Part shown: one piece after another, positions 31,671 to 44,000 of the stretch
How the letters are laid out: every line of letters begins with the position of its first letter
How positions within the stretch are numbered: the stretch's first letter is position 1
Assembly (NCBI GenBank): GCA_030278955.1
Contig: JAOANR010000011.1
Span: 49,277,417 to 49,341,416, forward strand
Direction: 5' to 3'
Length of the DNA stretch: 64,000 nucleotides
Source: Hygrophila difformis
Taxonomy: Eukaryota; Streptophyta; Magnoliopsida; Lamiales; Acanthaceae
Notes under the pieces: model-generated
Seen by the model: only the letters and a program-made list of their open reading frames with translations
What the model was told of the DNA's origin: nothing
Databases searched by the model: none
Position numbers and translations under genes: made by a program

Positions 31671-31921
31671 GGCCTGTTTGGGAATTAGCTTGCAGCTTAA
31701 TTGATTATGTGAGTAATAATTAGTTAAAATTAGCTGTTTGACATTTTCGAGACCAACTTTTTGCCTAAAATAAGCTAAAATCTAAAATGCTGCTATTTGC
31801 AGCTGTTTCAAAAATGACTGATTGAACACACTATTTTAAGTTGTTTTGTGTTTTTAAATAAGCTAACTTGTTTCATATTGCATTGAATAAGCTAATTCCA
31901 TTTAGTTGTATTGTCAAATAC
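31671..31921. mobile_element. Probable hAT-type MITE
   Basis: The left end GGGCCTGTTTGGGAATTAGC is a common hAT MITE terminus in plants. The right end TTGTCAAATACGGC is only partly its inverse. Internal motifs (AATAAGCTAA, GCTAAAATC) are typical. No clear 8-bp duplication was found. Confidence 0.45.
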
Positions 31922-32439
31922 GGCGTGGATTTTGAGAATATATATATACAAAATTTCATTCAAAAGACTAAAAAAATAAATTCAATAATTAAGATAAAAC
32001 AATTAAAACATGAATTAAGATAAATTCAATAATTAAGATAAAACAATAAAAAAATAAATAAAACAAAAAAATAAAATCCAAAATACAAAATATTGTTCGT
32101 TACAGTGGTGAGTGCATTGTACCCGCCTCTGCCATCTCCCTTCTCCACTACACTCCACTGCCCTCATCGCCTCATCGCCTCATTCTCTCTTTCAGCATTC
32201 TCCCTTTGCTGCCTTCTCTTCCAGCTTTTTTATTTTGTTGTTTTTTACTGTTTCATACTTTCATTTTCAATCCCGTCATAACTCTGCAAAGAAGAAGAAG
32301 AAGATGATGCACATGTAGCTAGCCCGGACGATAATGGGGGCTGTTGGTGAGTTTTGATTCATTGTGGAGTTTCTAAATGGTTTGTTCTAATTTACTCTTT
32401 TTTTATTATTTAAAATTCATTGTTGTTTATCCTAATAAG
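31922..32439. other. Intergenic DNA, no gene supported
   Basis: An A-rich direct repeat (TTCAATAATTAAGATAAAAC) occurs twice at 31980-32045. A CT-rich segment at 32115-32280 could be an old 5' leader, but no protein domain follows. Confidence 0.4.
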
Positions 32440-33162
32440 TAGGGGTGAACACGGTTTGGGTTGGTGCGATTTCGCACCAAACCCAAACCAAACCGCAAAA
32501 AAATGGCCTGAAAAAAAATCAAACTAAACCAAACCATTTAGCATAACGGTTTGGTTTGGTTTGGTTACGGTTTTAACTGAAATTTTAAAAATAAAAAATC
32601 CTATGAATTACAGTTATAAGTGTAACAGTCCAAACTCTAAAATGCTAATTAACAGTTTAAAAAAAAAATTCACCGTTTACAAGCTAAATATTTAATTTAA
32701 TAAAACTAGAACTATGAGAATCTCTTGGAATAAAATAAAACTACAGTTATAAATACATCGACAATGATTCGAAAGCAAGTAAATTGAATCTTAATCATGC
32801 TTGATTTTGTTACTCCAAGCTAAATAACCTATAGAATAAGAAAACAACAAATTATGTAATTGATATTAAATATATAACAATGAAACAAAAAGAAAAATTA
32901 AGGGTTTAAAACACTTGAAGTGAAGTTGAAAAGCAAAAAAAGGGGGAAAAACAGAAACGATGAAAAAAGAATTAAAGAAGTAAACTGAACATATATATAT
33001 ATAAATTTATATTTATTATATATATATATATAATACGGTTTGCGGTTTGGTTTGGTTAAATTTTTTTCCAAACCAAACCTAAACCGCAAACCAAACCAAA
33101 CCTTCAAATTACGGTTTGGTTTATGGTTTGGTCTGGTTTAGACCGCACTCTGAACAGCCCTA
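32440..33162. mobile_element. hAT-type MITE with 8-bp target duplication
   Basis: The ends TAGGGGTGAACACGGTTTGG and the complement of GACCGCACTCTGAACAGCCC (then TA) are inverted. Sub-terminal GGTTTGG/CCAAACC tracts extend on both sides. The flanks are CTAATAAG (32432-32439) and CTAATCAG (33163-33170), 7 of 8 identical. The interior is AT-rich and non-coding. Confidence 0.8.
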
Positions 33163-33378
33163 CTAATCAGTCATATGGGTGTTAATTAATTCATGTAATA
33201 TGCCATTCCCGCGACTCGTCGTCTCGGCATACTATACTGTATATATGCATATATATATATATATGCAAGATTCGGTTATACTTTTGAGAAAGTTGCTCGG
33301 CATACTAATCGGCATACTTTTGAGAAAGTTGCTGGACATAGTTGATAGTCCCCTTTAATATCAAGATTCGGTTATGGG

Positions 33379-34030
33379 TGTTGATGCAATGTTCTAACTA
33401 CGGTTTGTCAAAAGCAATAAAGAACGCAGCAAATTTGTTAACCCAGTTCGGTCCGTCCGACCTACGTCTGGGGGATACCAATCCAGGCGAACTTTACTAG
33501 ACTGAAAAACTAAGAACAGAAACACGCTAACAAGTACCTAACACCTGAAACCAAACTCTACCACTAGACAAACAATCCAGTCGAGCAGACGTTGTTGAGA
33601 CTCCCCCTCAACACATCTGTAGGGAACTCACCCTAATTGGAATCTTCAAAGGCACGAACGCTGTTTGTCATTCACCATGTTTTCATCTTGATCGCTGAAT
33701 TTCTCCAGAACTTCTTAAATGAATGAAGATCGCAATATCTCCAGATATTCACAGTGTAAACTCAATCTCTAATCTTGCTCTTCTAATAATCTTTCTATGA
33801 ATTCTTGAAGAACATTTACAAGACTCTCTCTCTGTAATCTCTAAGAATGAATAATATGAAATCGCTCAAAACTCATACTCAGATTACAGACTCTGCAATA
33901 TTTAAATGGATACAATACAAATAACTTCTAGCAGAGATAACTGTCTGTTGTCGTTATCGGAATGTGCGAACACCTGTAGATCATCTCAATGAAAAGTACA
34001 CGGTTAGGTTGTCAAAGCAATGTATTAACA
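33379..34030 (-). repeat. 3' LTR of the copia element
   Basis: It is bounded by TG at 33379 and CA at 34030 on the plus strand. Directly inside, 34031-34046 (complement AAATGTGGGGGAGAT) is a good polypurine tract, which fixes the element's minus orientation. Confidence 0.85.
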
Positions 34031-34406
34031 ATCTCCCCCACATTTCATGGAGATGATGATCCATCAAACAAGGTGTCTATCAGAAATATCAATAATGAAA
34101 GCATTAAGCAAATAAGAACATGATAAGCAAGCACATCAAACAATATAGCAAAAATATCATCAATGTAAAACATCAAACATCAAAGACGACAATTCAGAGA
34201 GTCCATAGTCCATCACAATCCATCCAAAAACAATCATCAAAATACAGTGTCATCAGCAGAAAGTTTCAACATCCATCAGAATATTACAAAAATCATTAAA
34301 AGTCATAGTCAGAAAGTCGTTACCCAAATGTGTCAACAACCTTACCACACCATCAGATCTTCAAAATAGACACACCAGTAGGCAGCTTGTTCTCCCCCTT
34401 GATGGA

Positions 34407-35949
34407 TCAAACAACTCCATCAAAAGAATCTTCTTCTTCATCAGCAAAGGGATTTTGCTCCTCAGAACGAGCTCCACTTGAAGAAGCCTTGCAGGTAGGA
34501 GATAGTGAGCCTGGAAGCATACTCATAATCTGAGCAATTATCCGATTGGTGGCTATTGCTTCTTGGCTAATTTTGGTCTGTTTGTCACTTAGAACAAGCA
34601 ACCCAGACTTAATTTGCTATATAAGATCAGCGCCAGATGGTGGTGGTCCTTCCTTGAAGTCATTGTGCTTATCACGAAGATCAGTAGAAGGTGAATGCAC
34701 ATTAATCTTGATCAGATCATCATTCTTCGTTTTAATTCCATTGTGGTGTAGCAAGAGTGTTATAAGACCAGGGTATGGAAGGCTTGCAGACTTTGTGATT
34801 AATCACGAGAGTAACCTAACATTCTTTTCAGAACAAGAAGACCAAAGTTCATTAGTTCAATACCAGAATCAATGCAAAATAAAAGTTTACCCATCTCAAG
34901 AGAAGGCTGTGAAGCATTGGATGTCGGCAGAATGTTAGCACGACAAAAGTAGAATAAGCAGTGAAACTTCATGGTCAAATCTGAGACGCTGCACTTGTGT
35001 CGACCAAAGTCAAAAGCCCTCTAATTCGAGATAGTGTAAGCTATATCAGCAGGGGAATGAGGTAGATACTCCACAGGATCTCCAAGGTCGTCGTTGGGCG
35101 CAAGTTCTAACAACGAGTTGATAGCAGTAGGGGTTAGATCAATGAACTTGCCACGAATGTACATCTTATCAAACCAAGGAGAGCTTTTGTTCAGAATCTC
35201 AGGGTGCAAGTTTGCATAGAACTCCCTGACTAAAGTTGGAGAGTAGGCTTTGAAGACTCGTGCCCACTTCAGCAAATGCCTCTCTTCAAGGAATTCGTCG
35301 AACCCTATTTCAGTGTAAGTAGAATGAACAAATGTCTCTTCTGGAATAAACTTCCTGTTGACAAGATCCTTTGTGCCAAACAGCATCATCTCCTTAGAAA
35401 AGTATGTCATGTTGAACGGCTTTTGAGATTGTAAATCCCTTTTAAGCTTCTCTGGTGTCCTGCGCGGTTTAGGTCGTTTGGCCGCTGTGCCAACATCGCT
35501 TGTAGAAGTACTTCGCTTCTTCTTCTGAGTGGATCTGGTATATGGTCGTCGGACCTCTGTTTCAACTTCAGCTTGATCAGGAACCTCTGGTTCATCGTGC
35601 GACAGAATGTGATCATCTTCTTCATGAACTTTTTCCGCTCCGGGTTCAGTGGGATTAGGCAGGTTTTCTGTAGGATTCTCAGTAGGTTCTTGAGCAGGGT
35701 TTGGAGGAGGGTTTTGAGTAGGATCTCGAGGAGGAGAAGGAAACATGGTAATCAAAGGCTCAGCATTCTCAGCAAACTCAGTAATTTGGGTTTCGGAAGT
35801 GGTTTAAGTAGTGTTTTCGGGTGTAGCAACATGTTCCTCAGCAACATTCTCAGAAGGGTTTGGTGTTTCTGATGTAATGGGAGGTTTCGAGGTAGTTGGG
35901 GCTTGATTGGAAACCTTCTCGGGATGATTTGTGGAGGAAGACGAAGCCA
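34407..35949 (-). pseudogene. Third ORF downstream of copia pol (plant transposon protein-like, env position)
   Basis: The frame starts at ATG 35949 with a Pro/Glu-rich low-complexity region. It continues with a basic stretch (RRPYTRSTQKKKRS) and then a folded part containing FYANLHPEILNKSSPWFDK and IRGKFIDLTPTAINSLLE. This pattern resembles the uncharacterised plant transposon protein domain often found next to retroelement pol genes. An in-frame stop lies at 35804-35806 and another at 35021-35023. Further decay follows before a C-terminal piece at 34601-34407 (LVLSDKQTKISQEAIATNRI). Extra ORFs 3' of pol are known from Sirevirus-type copia elements. I see no signal peptide or membrane segment, so an envelope role is not supported. 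Confidence 0.6.
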
Positions 35950-36223
35950 TTTCTTTGCATAAACTGAAAACTCAAACTAAGAAACTGAAATGTGGTAAAC
36001 TGAAAGCCAAACAACTGATTTAAAGAGAGTAAAATGAAGACGAAGAGGCAAGAGACAGTTTCTCCCTGACGTGCGACGTGATTGATGGTGTCAGTTGTGC
36101 AGTCACCATTACTGTGAGACGACGGTTTCTTTCAACTCTATCTAGAAAGTATTTGGGCCTACAAAATCTCATGGGCTAGATCAAGTGTAAATATGTAAAA
36201 AATAAACATAAACATGATCAAAT

Positions 36224-37120
36224 TTAACAAGAGTAACAAAGGCCCATAATAGATCTAAGTGATTCAAACCTTTCACCATCGAGTGCTTTTGTAAGGATGT
36301 CAGCACGTTGTTCTAACGTCCCAATATGTTCAATATTGCACACACTGTCTTCGACCAAGTCTTTTATGAAATGATACCTTATATCAATGTGTTTTCTGCG
36401 ACTATGTAGAACATGGTTCTTTGAAATGTTGATTGCACTTGTATTGTCGCAATAAACCTTGAAATCATCCTTCTTAATCCCATAATCACTCAAAACTTGT
36501 TTCATCCACATCAACTATGAGCAGCACCAGGTTGCAGCTATGTATTCTGCTTCCGCTGTAGAAAGTGCCACTATGTTTTGTTTTCTAGAGAACCAACATA
36601 CAAGGTTGTTCCCAAGATAGAAGCAGCCTCCTGTCGTCGACCGTCTGTCATCACAATAGCCAGCCCAGTCCGAATCTGTGTACCCTATCAAGTCCAAACT
36701 TGATCTTTTAGAGAACCAGATTCCTAACCCAAGAGTTCCTTTCACATATCTCATGATATGTTTAACAGTTTTCAAATGCACTTCCTTAGGATTTGCTTGA
36801 AATCTAGCACAAACTCCCGTGCTAAAAGATATGTCGGGTCTAGTGGCTGTTAAGTAAAGTAGACTGCCGATCATGCTTCTATATAATTTCTGATCCACAC
36901 TTGCTCCTTGATCATCTTTTGAGAGTTTCTGTTGTTGACCTTGTGGAGTCCTAGCAACCTTGCTATCTTCCAACTTAAATCTCTTTAGCATATTATGTGC
37001 ATACTTCTCCTGACTAAGAAATATTCCATCTTTCATTTGCTTTACTTGTAGTCCTAAGAAGTAAGTCAACTCTCCTAACATGCTCATTTCAAACTCTAAC
37101 TGCATAGCTTTAACAAAGTT
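36224..37120 (-). pseudogene. Copia pol 3' end: reverse transcriptase tail and RNase H
   Basis: The minus strand carries the typical copia run of LGELTYFLGLQVKQ, YRSMIGSLLYLTATRPDI, VKHIMRYVKGTLGLGI and YTDSDWAGYCDDRRSTTG, then ALSTAEAEYIAA and KHIDIRYHFIKD near the C-terminus. A TAG at 36515-36517 interrupts the RNase H in place of a sense codon. The frame begins abruptly where the deleted LTR joins (about 37125). Upstream pol domains are gone, so this copy cannot move by itself. Confidence 0.88.
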
Positions 37121-37126
37121 GTTTCT

Positions 37127-37622
37127 GAGATGTTTCTGAAACCAAACTCTACACCTAGACGAACAATCCAGTCGAGCAGACGTCGTTGAGACTCCCCCTC
37201 AACACATCTGTAGGGAACTAACCCTAATTGGAATCTTCAAAGGCACGAACGCTGTTTGTCATTCACCATGGTTTTCATCTTGATCGCTGAATTTCTCCAA
37301 AACTTCTTGAATGAATGAAGATCGCAATATCTCCACATATTCACAGTGTAAACTCAATCTCTAATCTTGCTCTTCTAATAATCTTTCTATGAATTCTTGA
37401 AGAACATTTACAAGACTCTTTCTCTGTAATCTCTAAGAATGAATAATATGAAATCGCTCAAAACTCATACTCAGATTACAGACTCTGTAATATTTAAATG
37501 AATACAATACAAATAACTTCTAGCAGAGATAACTGTCTGTCGTCGTTATCGGAATGTGCTAACACCTGTAGATCATCTCAATGAAAAGTACACGGTTAGG
37601 TTATCAAAGCAATGTATTAACA
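37127..37622 (-). repeat. Truncated 5' LTR of the copia element
   Basis: It matches 33545-34030 with a few differences (for example CCACTAGAC versus CACCTAGAC). The first 166 bases of the LTR in plus coordinates are missing and are replaced by the end of the retained pol sequence. Confidence 0.88.
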
Positions 37623-38237
37623 ATAGTAACAGTAACAAACGAGAGTCTATATAATGCAGAACTGTTTGGTAGGTTGAGACCTAAGAGATGTGCTATTGCC
37701 TCTGAGAAAACTCTGTGGTTGGTGCGTGATTCCAAAATGAATTGTTTTTTAAAGGTTTTTATGTTTTCTTGCCTCAAATTTATCTGTTAACTTGTTCTGC
37801 AAAAGTGCAGATGTATATATAGTTTCATCAACTCAATTAAGAAATCACATTCCAAAATTGATTGCCGCCGGTTGCTTCTCAATATAGTTGATGGCTAATG
37901 AATTTTTTTATGAAATAGTGAGGTGTGAGGTGTGTACGCGTTAATCAGGTTAACTTTTTTGACATTTACTATTTGTTTGTTACAAGTCGTATACGAGTTG
38001 GAATATTTGTTTTCTCAGTTAACTTTTTTGACGCTTACATGGGATTAATTTGAGCTTTTGGGAAACCAGTGGTGAAGTTCATATTTGACTGTTTTTTTTT
38101 TAACAACTGCTATGACGTGGTAATGCAAGGTTTTGCTTTAGTTTCAGTCCGTACAATGACGCATCAATAATGAACCCATTGCAAATTCAAGTCTTGAGTC
38201 TTGACCCTGATCTAACTTATACTACAATCTATGAAAT
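37623..38237. other. Intergenic DNA between copia and gypsy elements
   Basis: AT-rich sequence without a recognisable gene or repeat. Confidence 0.5.
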
Positions 38238-38933
38238 TGTTGGGGCCACAAAGAATAGCGGGCCACGGAGAAAAAATTGGGCCATAGAAGATGGGCCGAA
38301 GAAGGATTTCTAAAGAGAGTTGAGTTTGAGATCCATTGGGCCGAGGAATCAAAAGAGAACGATCCAGAGCAGAAGAAAAGACCCGAACGGAAGAAGGCTT
38401 CGGGAGGAAAAGATTTCGGCCGAAATGAGATCAAATCAGCCGATTGAAGCAAACAGTGGAGTCGGCTTAGGGGAATCGGCCGGAGAGCGGTTATTGCAGC
38501 TCTGGCTATAAATAGGGGATGTCATACACAGAATCAGAGAGATCAATCCAATCCCCAAAATCCCTTTATCAAATTTACTTCTTTGTATCTTTACTGCTTT
38601 CCTTTACTGCTTTCCTTTACAGTTTTTCCTAGATTCTAGCTTAGCTTGTAGCGGTTACTTCCAAGTCCACCGTTGTTTCTCAACAACCGGTAGTTTGGTT
38701 CTAGTTTTTCCGGTAAATTCGCCGTTGTTTCTTAACAACAGGTAGATTCTCCATTGTATTTTGTTGTCATTCGAATATTAAGGACTATTCAGTCAAGTTT
38801 GGGCGTAATTTGTCAAGTTTGGGCGCATTATCATTAATCCGGACCCGTAACCGGTTTGATCCTTTCTCCGGTAGCCTCCCTTGAGGAGAAAAAGGTCCTT
38901 TTGGCACAGCCAGACAACGGCCAGGCCAAAACA
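38238..38933 (+). repeat. 5' LTR of the gypsy element
   Basis: It starts TGTTGGGGCC and ends AAAACA. A TATA box (TATAAATA, 38507-38514) within GGCTATAAATAGGGG marks the likely start of the retroelement transcript. Confidence 0.95.
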
Positions 38934-38934
38934 G

Positions 38935-38952
38935 TGGCACGCCCAGTGGGAC
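38935..38952 (+). promoter_or_regulatory. Primer binding site of the gypsy element
   Basis: TGGCACGCCCAGTGGGAC follows the LTR end after one base and begins with the TGG expected from a tRNA CCA 3' end. The primer tRNA is not identified. Confidence 0.7.
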
Positions 38953-38957
38953 GCGAA

Positions 38958-41015
38958 ATGGCATTTGAACAAACAACTCCAGCGGTTAACATGGCGGCGA
39001 GGACTGATTTGCCGCCGATCCAGGAAGAGCGCGCAGCAGGAGCCGGAGAATTCCCCCCAGGTTTCCCCGGACCATCAAACTTCCACAATCAGGAGTTTTC
39101 AAACGATGATTTAACCCCGCGGTTCCGAGATCAGGTTCAATTTATGGTTGAAGCGGCGGTTACTAATTCGGTTCGCCAGATAGAAGGCAATATCTTGGCA
39201 GCAATGCCAGCTATGTTCAGAGCCGAAATAGCCAGGAATATGTATCCGATGGGAACGCAGCAAGCACCAATGGCGCAAAATCCCCCATCTACGATGCAAA
39301 ATCCTCATAATTTTCAACAGCAGGCCTATCGGCCGCCAGGAGGGCACGGACCTCGGCCTTTTGTCCCTCCGCAGCAAAGGTACGATCAGCAACAGAATCA
39401 ACCGCCTCAACCAGTCGTTCAACCGCCTGCTCCAGTGGTCCAACAACATTACGCACCACAGCAGCAGAATCCACCACAGCTGGTTGACAGGGAGTTAATT
39501 GCTGAGATTATTCGTACTCAGTTTGGAAATATCATCGGCCAGGAGAATAGGCCGATGTATCGGAAACCTTATCCAGACTATATTGAGGAGCAGTATCTAC
39601 TGCCTAGAGGGGTAAAGGTTCCAGATTTTAACACTTTTTCTGGAGAAGTCGGCCGCTCTACAATTGAGCATATTGGCCGATTTACAGCTCAATGCACCAG
39701 AATCGCGCAAAATGATTTTCACAAGTTGATATTGTTCAGCTTATCGTTAACTGGCCCGACATTTGAGTGGTACATCAATTTTCCAGCGGGATCGGTCAAT
39801 ACATGGACCGAGATGGAGCGGTTATTCCAAGACCGATTCTATAATACCAGTCCTGAAGTTTCGGTAGTTGATCTGACGTCAACCAAGCAGAAGGCGTCCG
39901 AATCAGTTACTGAATTCATTGAAAGATTTTATGCAGTGAAGGCTCAGATGAAAACAATGCTGCCTGAACATGAATATATTCAAATCCTGAAGCAGAATTT
40001 GAAGTTTGCCATCAAGGATAGATTGATGGTTACAAGACCAAGGACTGTGGCTGAATTAACGGCCGAAGCTATAAGGATGGAGACTTATTTGGCAGAACAA
40101 GCGGCTTTCAAATCAAGCCGAAGTCAAAGTGGAAGATCACAACCTATCCAGTCAGCTGCTTCATTTGCCGAGTCTCTGGATAGATGTGAAGTCCAGGAAG
40201 AGTACAACACGGATGACGTTCCAGCACTAGCCGAGGTTGCGAGGGCAGAATTAATCATTAAAAAGCCTATGACTTGTCCCGCACTTCGGCCAGCCAGAGG
40301 CAAGGAGAAAGAAGGAGGGGATGAATCTCAAAGATTTTATTCTTTTGACTTGTCACAAATGGACGAAATATTCGATTATTGCCAGAAGAACGAATTGCTG
40401 GAGTTTAAAGGAAACCATCCACAGCCCACCAAGGATCAATTGGAAGCCGGATGGTGTAGATTCCATGGATCGGCTACTCATTCCACGGCGGTTTGTGGAC
40501 ATTTCAGGAAGCTAATTCAGAAGCATGTCGATGATGGGAAGCTGAAGTTCCCAGACAGGCTTATGGCGATCGATAAGAATCCGTTCCCTGTTGCCAACAT
40601 GGTGATGGTGCATCCCGACCAGAATAGATCTGTACATGACCGATTGGGGGATCAAACATCATCTAGCAAAAGTTCTATGCACGATCGGCTTGGAGATCGG
40701 CCATCGGCTCGGAAGTCAGGTGTATGGAAACGATTAGGATCTCCGAAGGGGAGGGAGAAAGTTGCAGATGTGTTCGACCGATTGGGGAATTATGAAGTAA
40801 AGGAGTGGATCAAGCAATCGGAGAAACGTCAGGAGATCGAGATCGGGAATAAGAGCGAGAAGCCAACGTTGAAAATCATAACTAACGGATGGGATTCAGA
40901 GATGAAGTTAACAGCCGACAAGCAGAATGGAAAGACTGTGATTCAGATCACAGTCCCTGAAGAAGCTGTCAGTCCCGAAATGAAGAAGCTCAGAAGGCCA
41001 CCAGCAAATACTTAG
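38958..41015 (+). CDS. Gypsy gag
   Basis: The first ATG after the primer site is at 38958; an open frame further upstream lies inside the LTR and is not used here. The N-terminal third is Gln/Pro-rich. At about residues 215-370 is a retrotransposon gag (capsid) domain with the run FSLSLTGPTFEWYINF, W-x-EMERLFQDRFY and ESVTEFIERF. Near residue 500 a zinc-knuckle-like motif CRFHGSATHSTAVC appears, the form usual in Tat elements. The frame ends with TAG at 41013-41015, and the same frame stays open afterwards to 41411, so gag and pol may have been one polyprotein before this stop or may be separated by it. Confidence 0.85.
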   Translation: MAFEQTTPAVNMAARTDLPPIQEERAAGAGEFPPGFPGPSNFHNQEFSNDDLTPRFRDQVQFMVEAAVTNSVRQIEGNILAAMPAMFRAEIARNMYPMGTQQAPMAQNPPSTMQNPHNFQQQAYRPPGGHGPRPFVPPQQRYDQQQNQPPQPVVQPPAPVVQQHYAPQQQNPPQLVDRELIAEIIRTQFGNIIGQENRPMYRKPYPDYIEEQYLLPRGVKVPDFNTFSGEVGRSTIEHIGRFTAQCTRIAQNDFHKLILFSLSLTGPTFEWYINFPAGSVNTWTEMERLFQDRFYNTSPEVSVVDLTSTKQKASESVTEFIERFYAVKAQMKTMLPEHEYIQILKQNLKFAIKDRLMVTRPRTVAELTAEAIRMETYLAEQAAFKSSRSQSGRSQPIQSAASFAESLDRCEVQEEYNTDDVPALAEVARAELIIKKPMTCPALRPARGKEKEGGDESQRFYSFDLSQMDEIFDYCQKNELLEFKGNHPQPTKDQLEAGWCRFHGSATHSTAVCGHFRKLIQKHVDDGKLKFPDRLMAIDKNPFPVANMVMVHPDQNRSVHDRLGDQTSSSKSSMHDRLGDRPSARKSGVWKRLGSPKGREKVADVFDRLGNYEVKEWIKQSEKRQEIEIGNKSEKPTLKIITNGWDSEMKLTADKQNGKTVIQITVPEEAVSPEMKKLRRPPANT

Positions 41016-44000
41016 GTAGGCCGATGGGTCCAAAATTCTCCAGAAAAGAGGCATTTCGGCCAACGCCGATTTGACAATTCCGCCTGGAGGGCAGAAGAGA
41101 GAAAAGTTCCGAAAGGAAAGGGATCATATCGTACTTTCAAACGAAGAATGCAACGGCTTAAAGCAGCTGCTGCTTCTGAGCAAGAGGAGTACGATATGAT
41201 GCATATGGAAGAAGACTTTCCAGACGATTGTTCGTTCTCGGAAGGAAGGATACTCAATAGAGTATTTTCTGCTCGTTTGAAGTCAGCCGAAGGGAAGGAA
41301 GAAACGAAGCCGAAAGAAGGACAGGATCGGCTAAAAAACAAAACTGGATTTCGGCCGAAAGTAATACAGCCGAAAATCGAAAACGAACAGCTGAAGGCAA
41401 AAGAAGAGTGAAAACCAGACCAGTCCGAACAAGGGAATGGAAGCCAAAAACAAATATTGTCCCGAATAGTGATACATTTTCGATCGGGCAGTTCAAGTTC
41501 GACTTCGGGTCTAGTGCAAACATGGTAGGAGTGACCGCAACAACAGAGGAGGAGTACTGGTCTGATTCCGAACCAGCCGTGGTCTTCTGCCAGAAAGAGG
41601 GAGAATATTTCGGCGATGAAGAGCCCATTGTGGATTTCTGTTTCGCCAAACTTGAAGCATTTCGGCCTGAGGCCGAAACTGAGAAAGTAGTCGAAGAAGG
41701 CTATGAGGCGTTTGTCCCAGAAGCTCAACCAAGCACGATTCTACCGCCGACTGCAAAGATGTCTCAACATGTGAGACCTTTGTATGTGAAGGGTTGGGTC
41801 AATGGGAGACCGCTCAGAAGAATGTTTATTGACGGAGGAGCAACCGTCAATATCATGCCATTGGCTACACCGACGAAGATAGGCCGTTCAAAGGAAGATT
41901 TACTCCCTACAAGGATGAAAGTATTGAGTTTTGTGGGAGCCCAAACCGCGGCCGAAGGGTGTATTTTGGTGGATGTAACGGTCGGAACGATATCGATTCC
42001 GACCATGTTCTTTGTTGTAGATGCCGAAGTCCCGTATGCGGCCCTTCTAGGCCGATGCTGGATACATACTATCTCGTTGTTTGCCATCAACGCTGCACCA
42101 GAAAGTGTGGTTCTGGAAAAAGGATGGCGCAGTTGAAGAAGTGGAAGGAGACCAACCTCCGTTTCCAATCAGCTCAGCCGGCCGAATTGATGCGGTATTA
42201 TATGAAGAGCCCATACAACCATTCCTAGCAGTGGTAGGGGATCGGTACCCGCAGGTTGTCGAGTGTGATTGGACAGATTTGGGGTTTGAGGTCAGATATC
42301 AGGCCGACGAACGACCAGTTGAGGAAGAAAGTAAATGATGGGTGCACGACCGAATCAAGCGATCGAGTTCGAATCGGCCGAACTCGGAGTTTCAGACGAC
42401 AAAGCAGGATGGAGCGAATTAATGGATGCAATTCCAAAACGAACACCGGATCTTAAAGCTCAAGACCCCTTGAAAATGGTCAATGTTGGTACAGATGAGC
42501 ACCCGAGGGAGATCCCATTGAGTGCAAATTTAAATCAGCAGATGGCGAGCCGATTCAAGGAGGTCCTAATCGAGTTCAAGGATTGTTTCGCATGGGACTA
42601 TACAGAGATGTCAGGACTGGAGCGATCGATTGTGGAGCATAGACTGCCAATCAAAGAAGGGTTCAGGCCGCATAAACAACCGGCCAGGAGGGCAGCGCCC
42701 GAAATAGTTCCAAAAATAAAAGAGGAAATAGAAAAATTGTTAGCGGCCGGGTTTGTGGCCAGCTAAATATGTAGAGTGGTTATCGAATATTGTTCCTGTA
42801 ATCAAAAAGAATGGGAAGTTGAGAGTTTGTATCGATTTCAGAAATCTTAATATAGCTACTCCTAAAGATGAGTATATGATGCCTATTGTTTATTTGCTGA
42901 TTGATTCGGCCGCAAAACAGGGGATGTTGTCATTCATGGATGGATATTCAGGATACAACCAAATCTTTATGGCCGAAGAAGACGTGCATAAAACTGCATT
43001 TCGGTGCCCAGGAGCCATAGGAATATACGAATGGGTAGTAATGCCATTCGGCTTGAAGAATGCAGGAACTACCTATCAAAGGGCCATGAATTATGTTTTT
43101 CATGATCTAATAGGGGAATGTGTCGAAGTCTATATCGATGATGTCATGGTCAGATCCAGAGATATGGAAAGCCACTTGGACGATTTGCGAAGGGTATTCA
43201 CACGAATGAGATTACACGGAGTGAAGATGAATCCAGCTAAGTGTGCTTTTGGAGTGCAAGCAGGAAATTTTCTTGGGTTCTTGGTACACAATAAGGGCAT
43301 AGAAGTTGATGCGAATAAGACCAGAGCAATCCAAGAAGCCAGGCCTCCACATGATAAGAAGAGTCTGCAAAAATTCCTTGGAAAGATCGGTTTCTTGAGG
43401 CGATTTTTGGCAAATGCGGCCGGAAAGTCGAAACCATTAACCGATTTACTAAGATTGAAGAAAGAGGAGGAATTCATATGGGGAGTTGATCAACAGAGAG
43501 CCTTTGAGCAATTGAAGCAAGCTTTGGTGAATCCACCAGTGTTGGTCCCTCCAGTTTTGGGTCGACCGCTCAAATCGTACATAGCAGCGGCCGAAGAGTC
43601 TATTGGAGCGTTGTTGTCTCAAGAAGACGATGAAGGAAGAGATCGGGCGATTTACTATCTAAGCCGAATCCTTAGGGATGCCGAATTAAGGTACTCGCCG
43701 ATTCATAAATTGTGTTTAAGTCTTTATCATGCATGTCAAAAGTTGGAATATTATATTCAACCACGGCAAGTGATAGTGGTAGCTTCGGTTGATATAGTGA
43801 AAATTATGATGAACGATCCAATCAGTAGCCGAAGAATGGCCAAGTGGGCCATGAAGTTAAATGCATATGACTTTAAATATCAGCCACTTAGGGCTATGAA
43901 AGGGCAGATTGTAGCCGATTTTTTTGCCGATCATGTAATGCTCCCAGTGTCCGACGACATCGGGGATCAAGTTCGGCCGAAAGAAATAAATGAGGAAGGG

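Larger units (their letters stand above)
33379..37622 (-). mobile_element. Ty1/copia retrotransposon, internally deleted, minus orientation
   Basis: A complete LTR lies at 33379-34030 and a partial one at 37127-37622. They share about 495 bases, for example TGAGACTCCCCCTCAACACA and TTCAAAGGCACGAACGCTGT. Between them, reading on minus, are the end of pol (reverse transcriptase tail and RNase H) and a third ORF downstream of pol. Gag, protease, integrase and most of the reverse transcriptase are deleted along with about 166 bases of the 5' LTR. The flanking five bases (ATGGG and ATAGT) do not match, so no target duplication is seen. Confidence 0.85.

Noticed and set aside
33374..37627. Target-site duplication of the copia element
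   Set aside because: Flanks ATGGG and ATAGT do not match; the element may be rearranged at one end.
38856..38957. Upstream extension of gag into the 5' LTR
   Set aside because: It lies across the LTR end and the primer binding site; the ATG at 38958 is the first after them.
42300..42345. Programmed frameshift between protease and reverse transcriptase
   Set aside because: Several unrelated frame changes occur through pol and none has a clear slippery site with a downstream structure; decay or sequence error is simpler.
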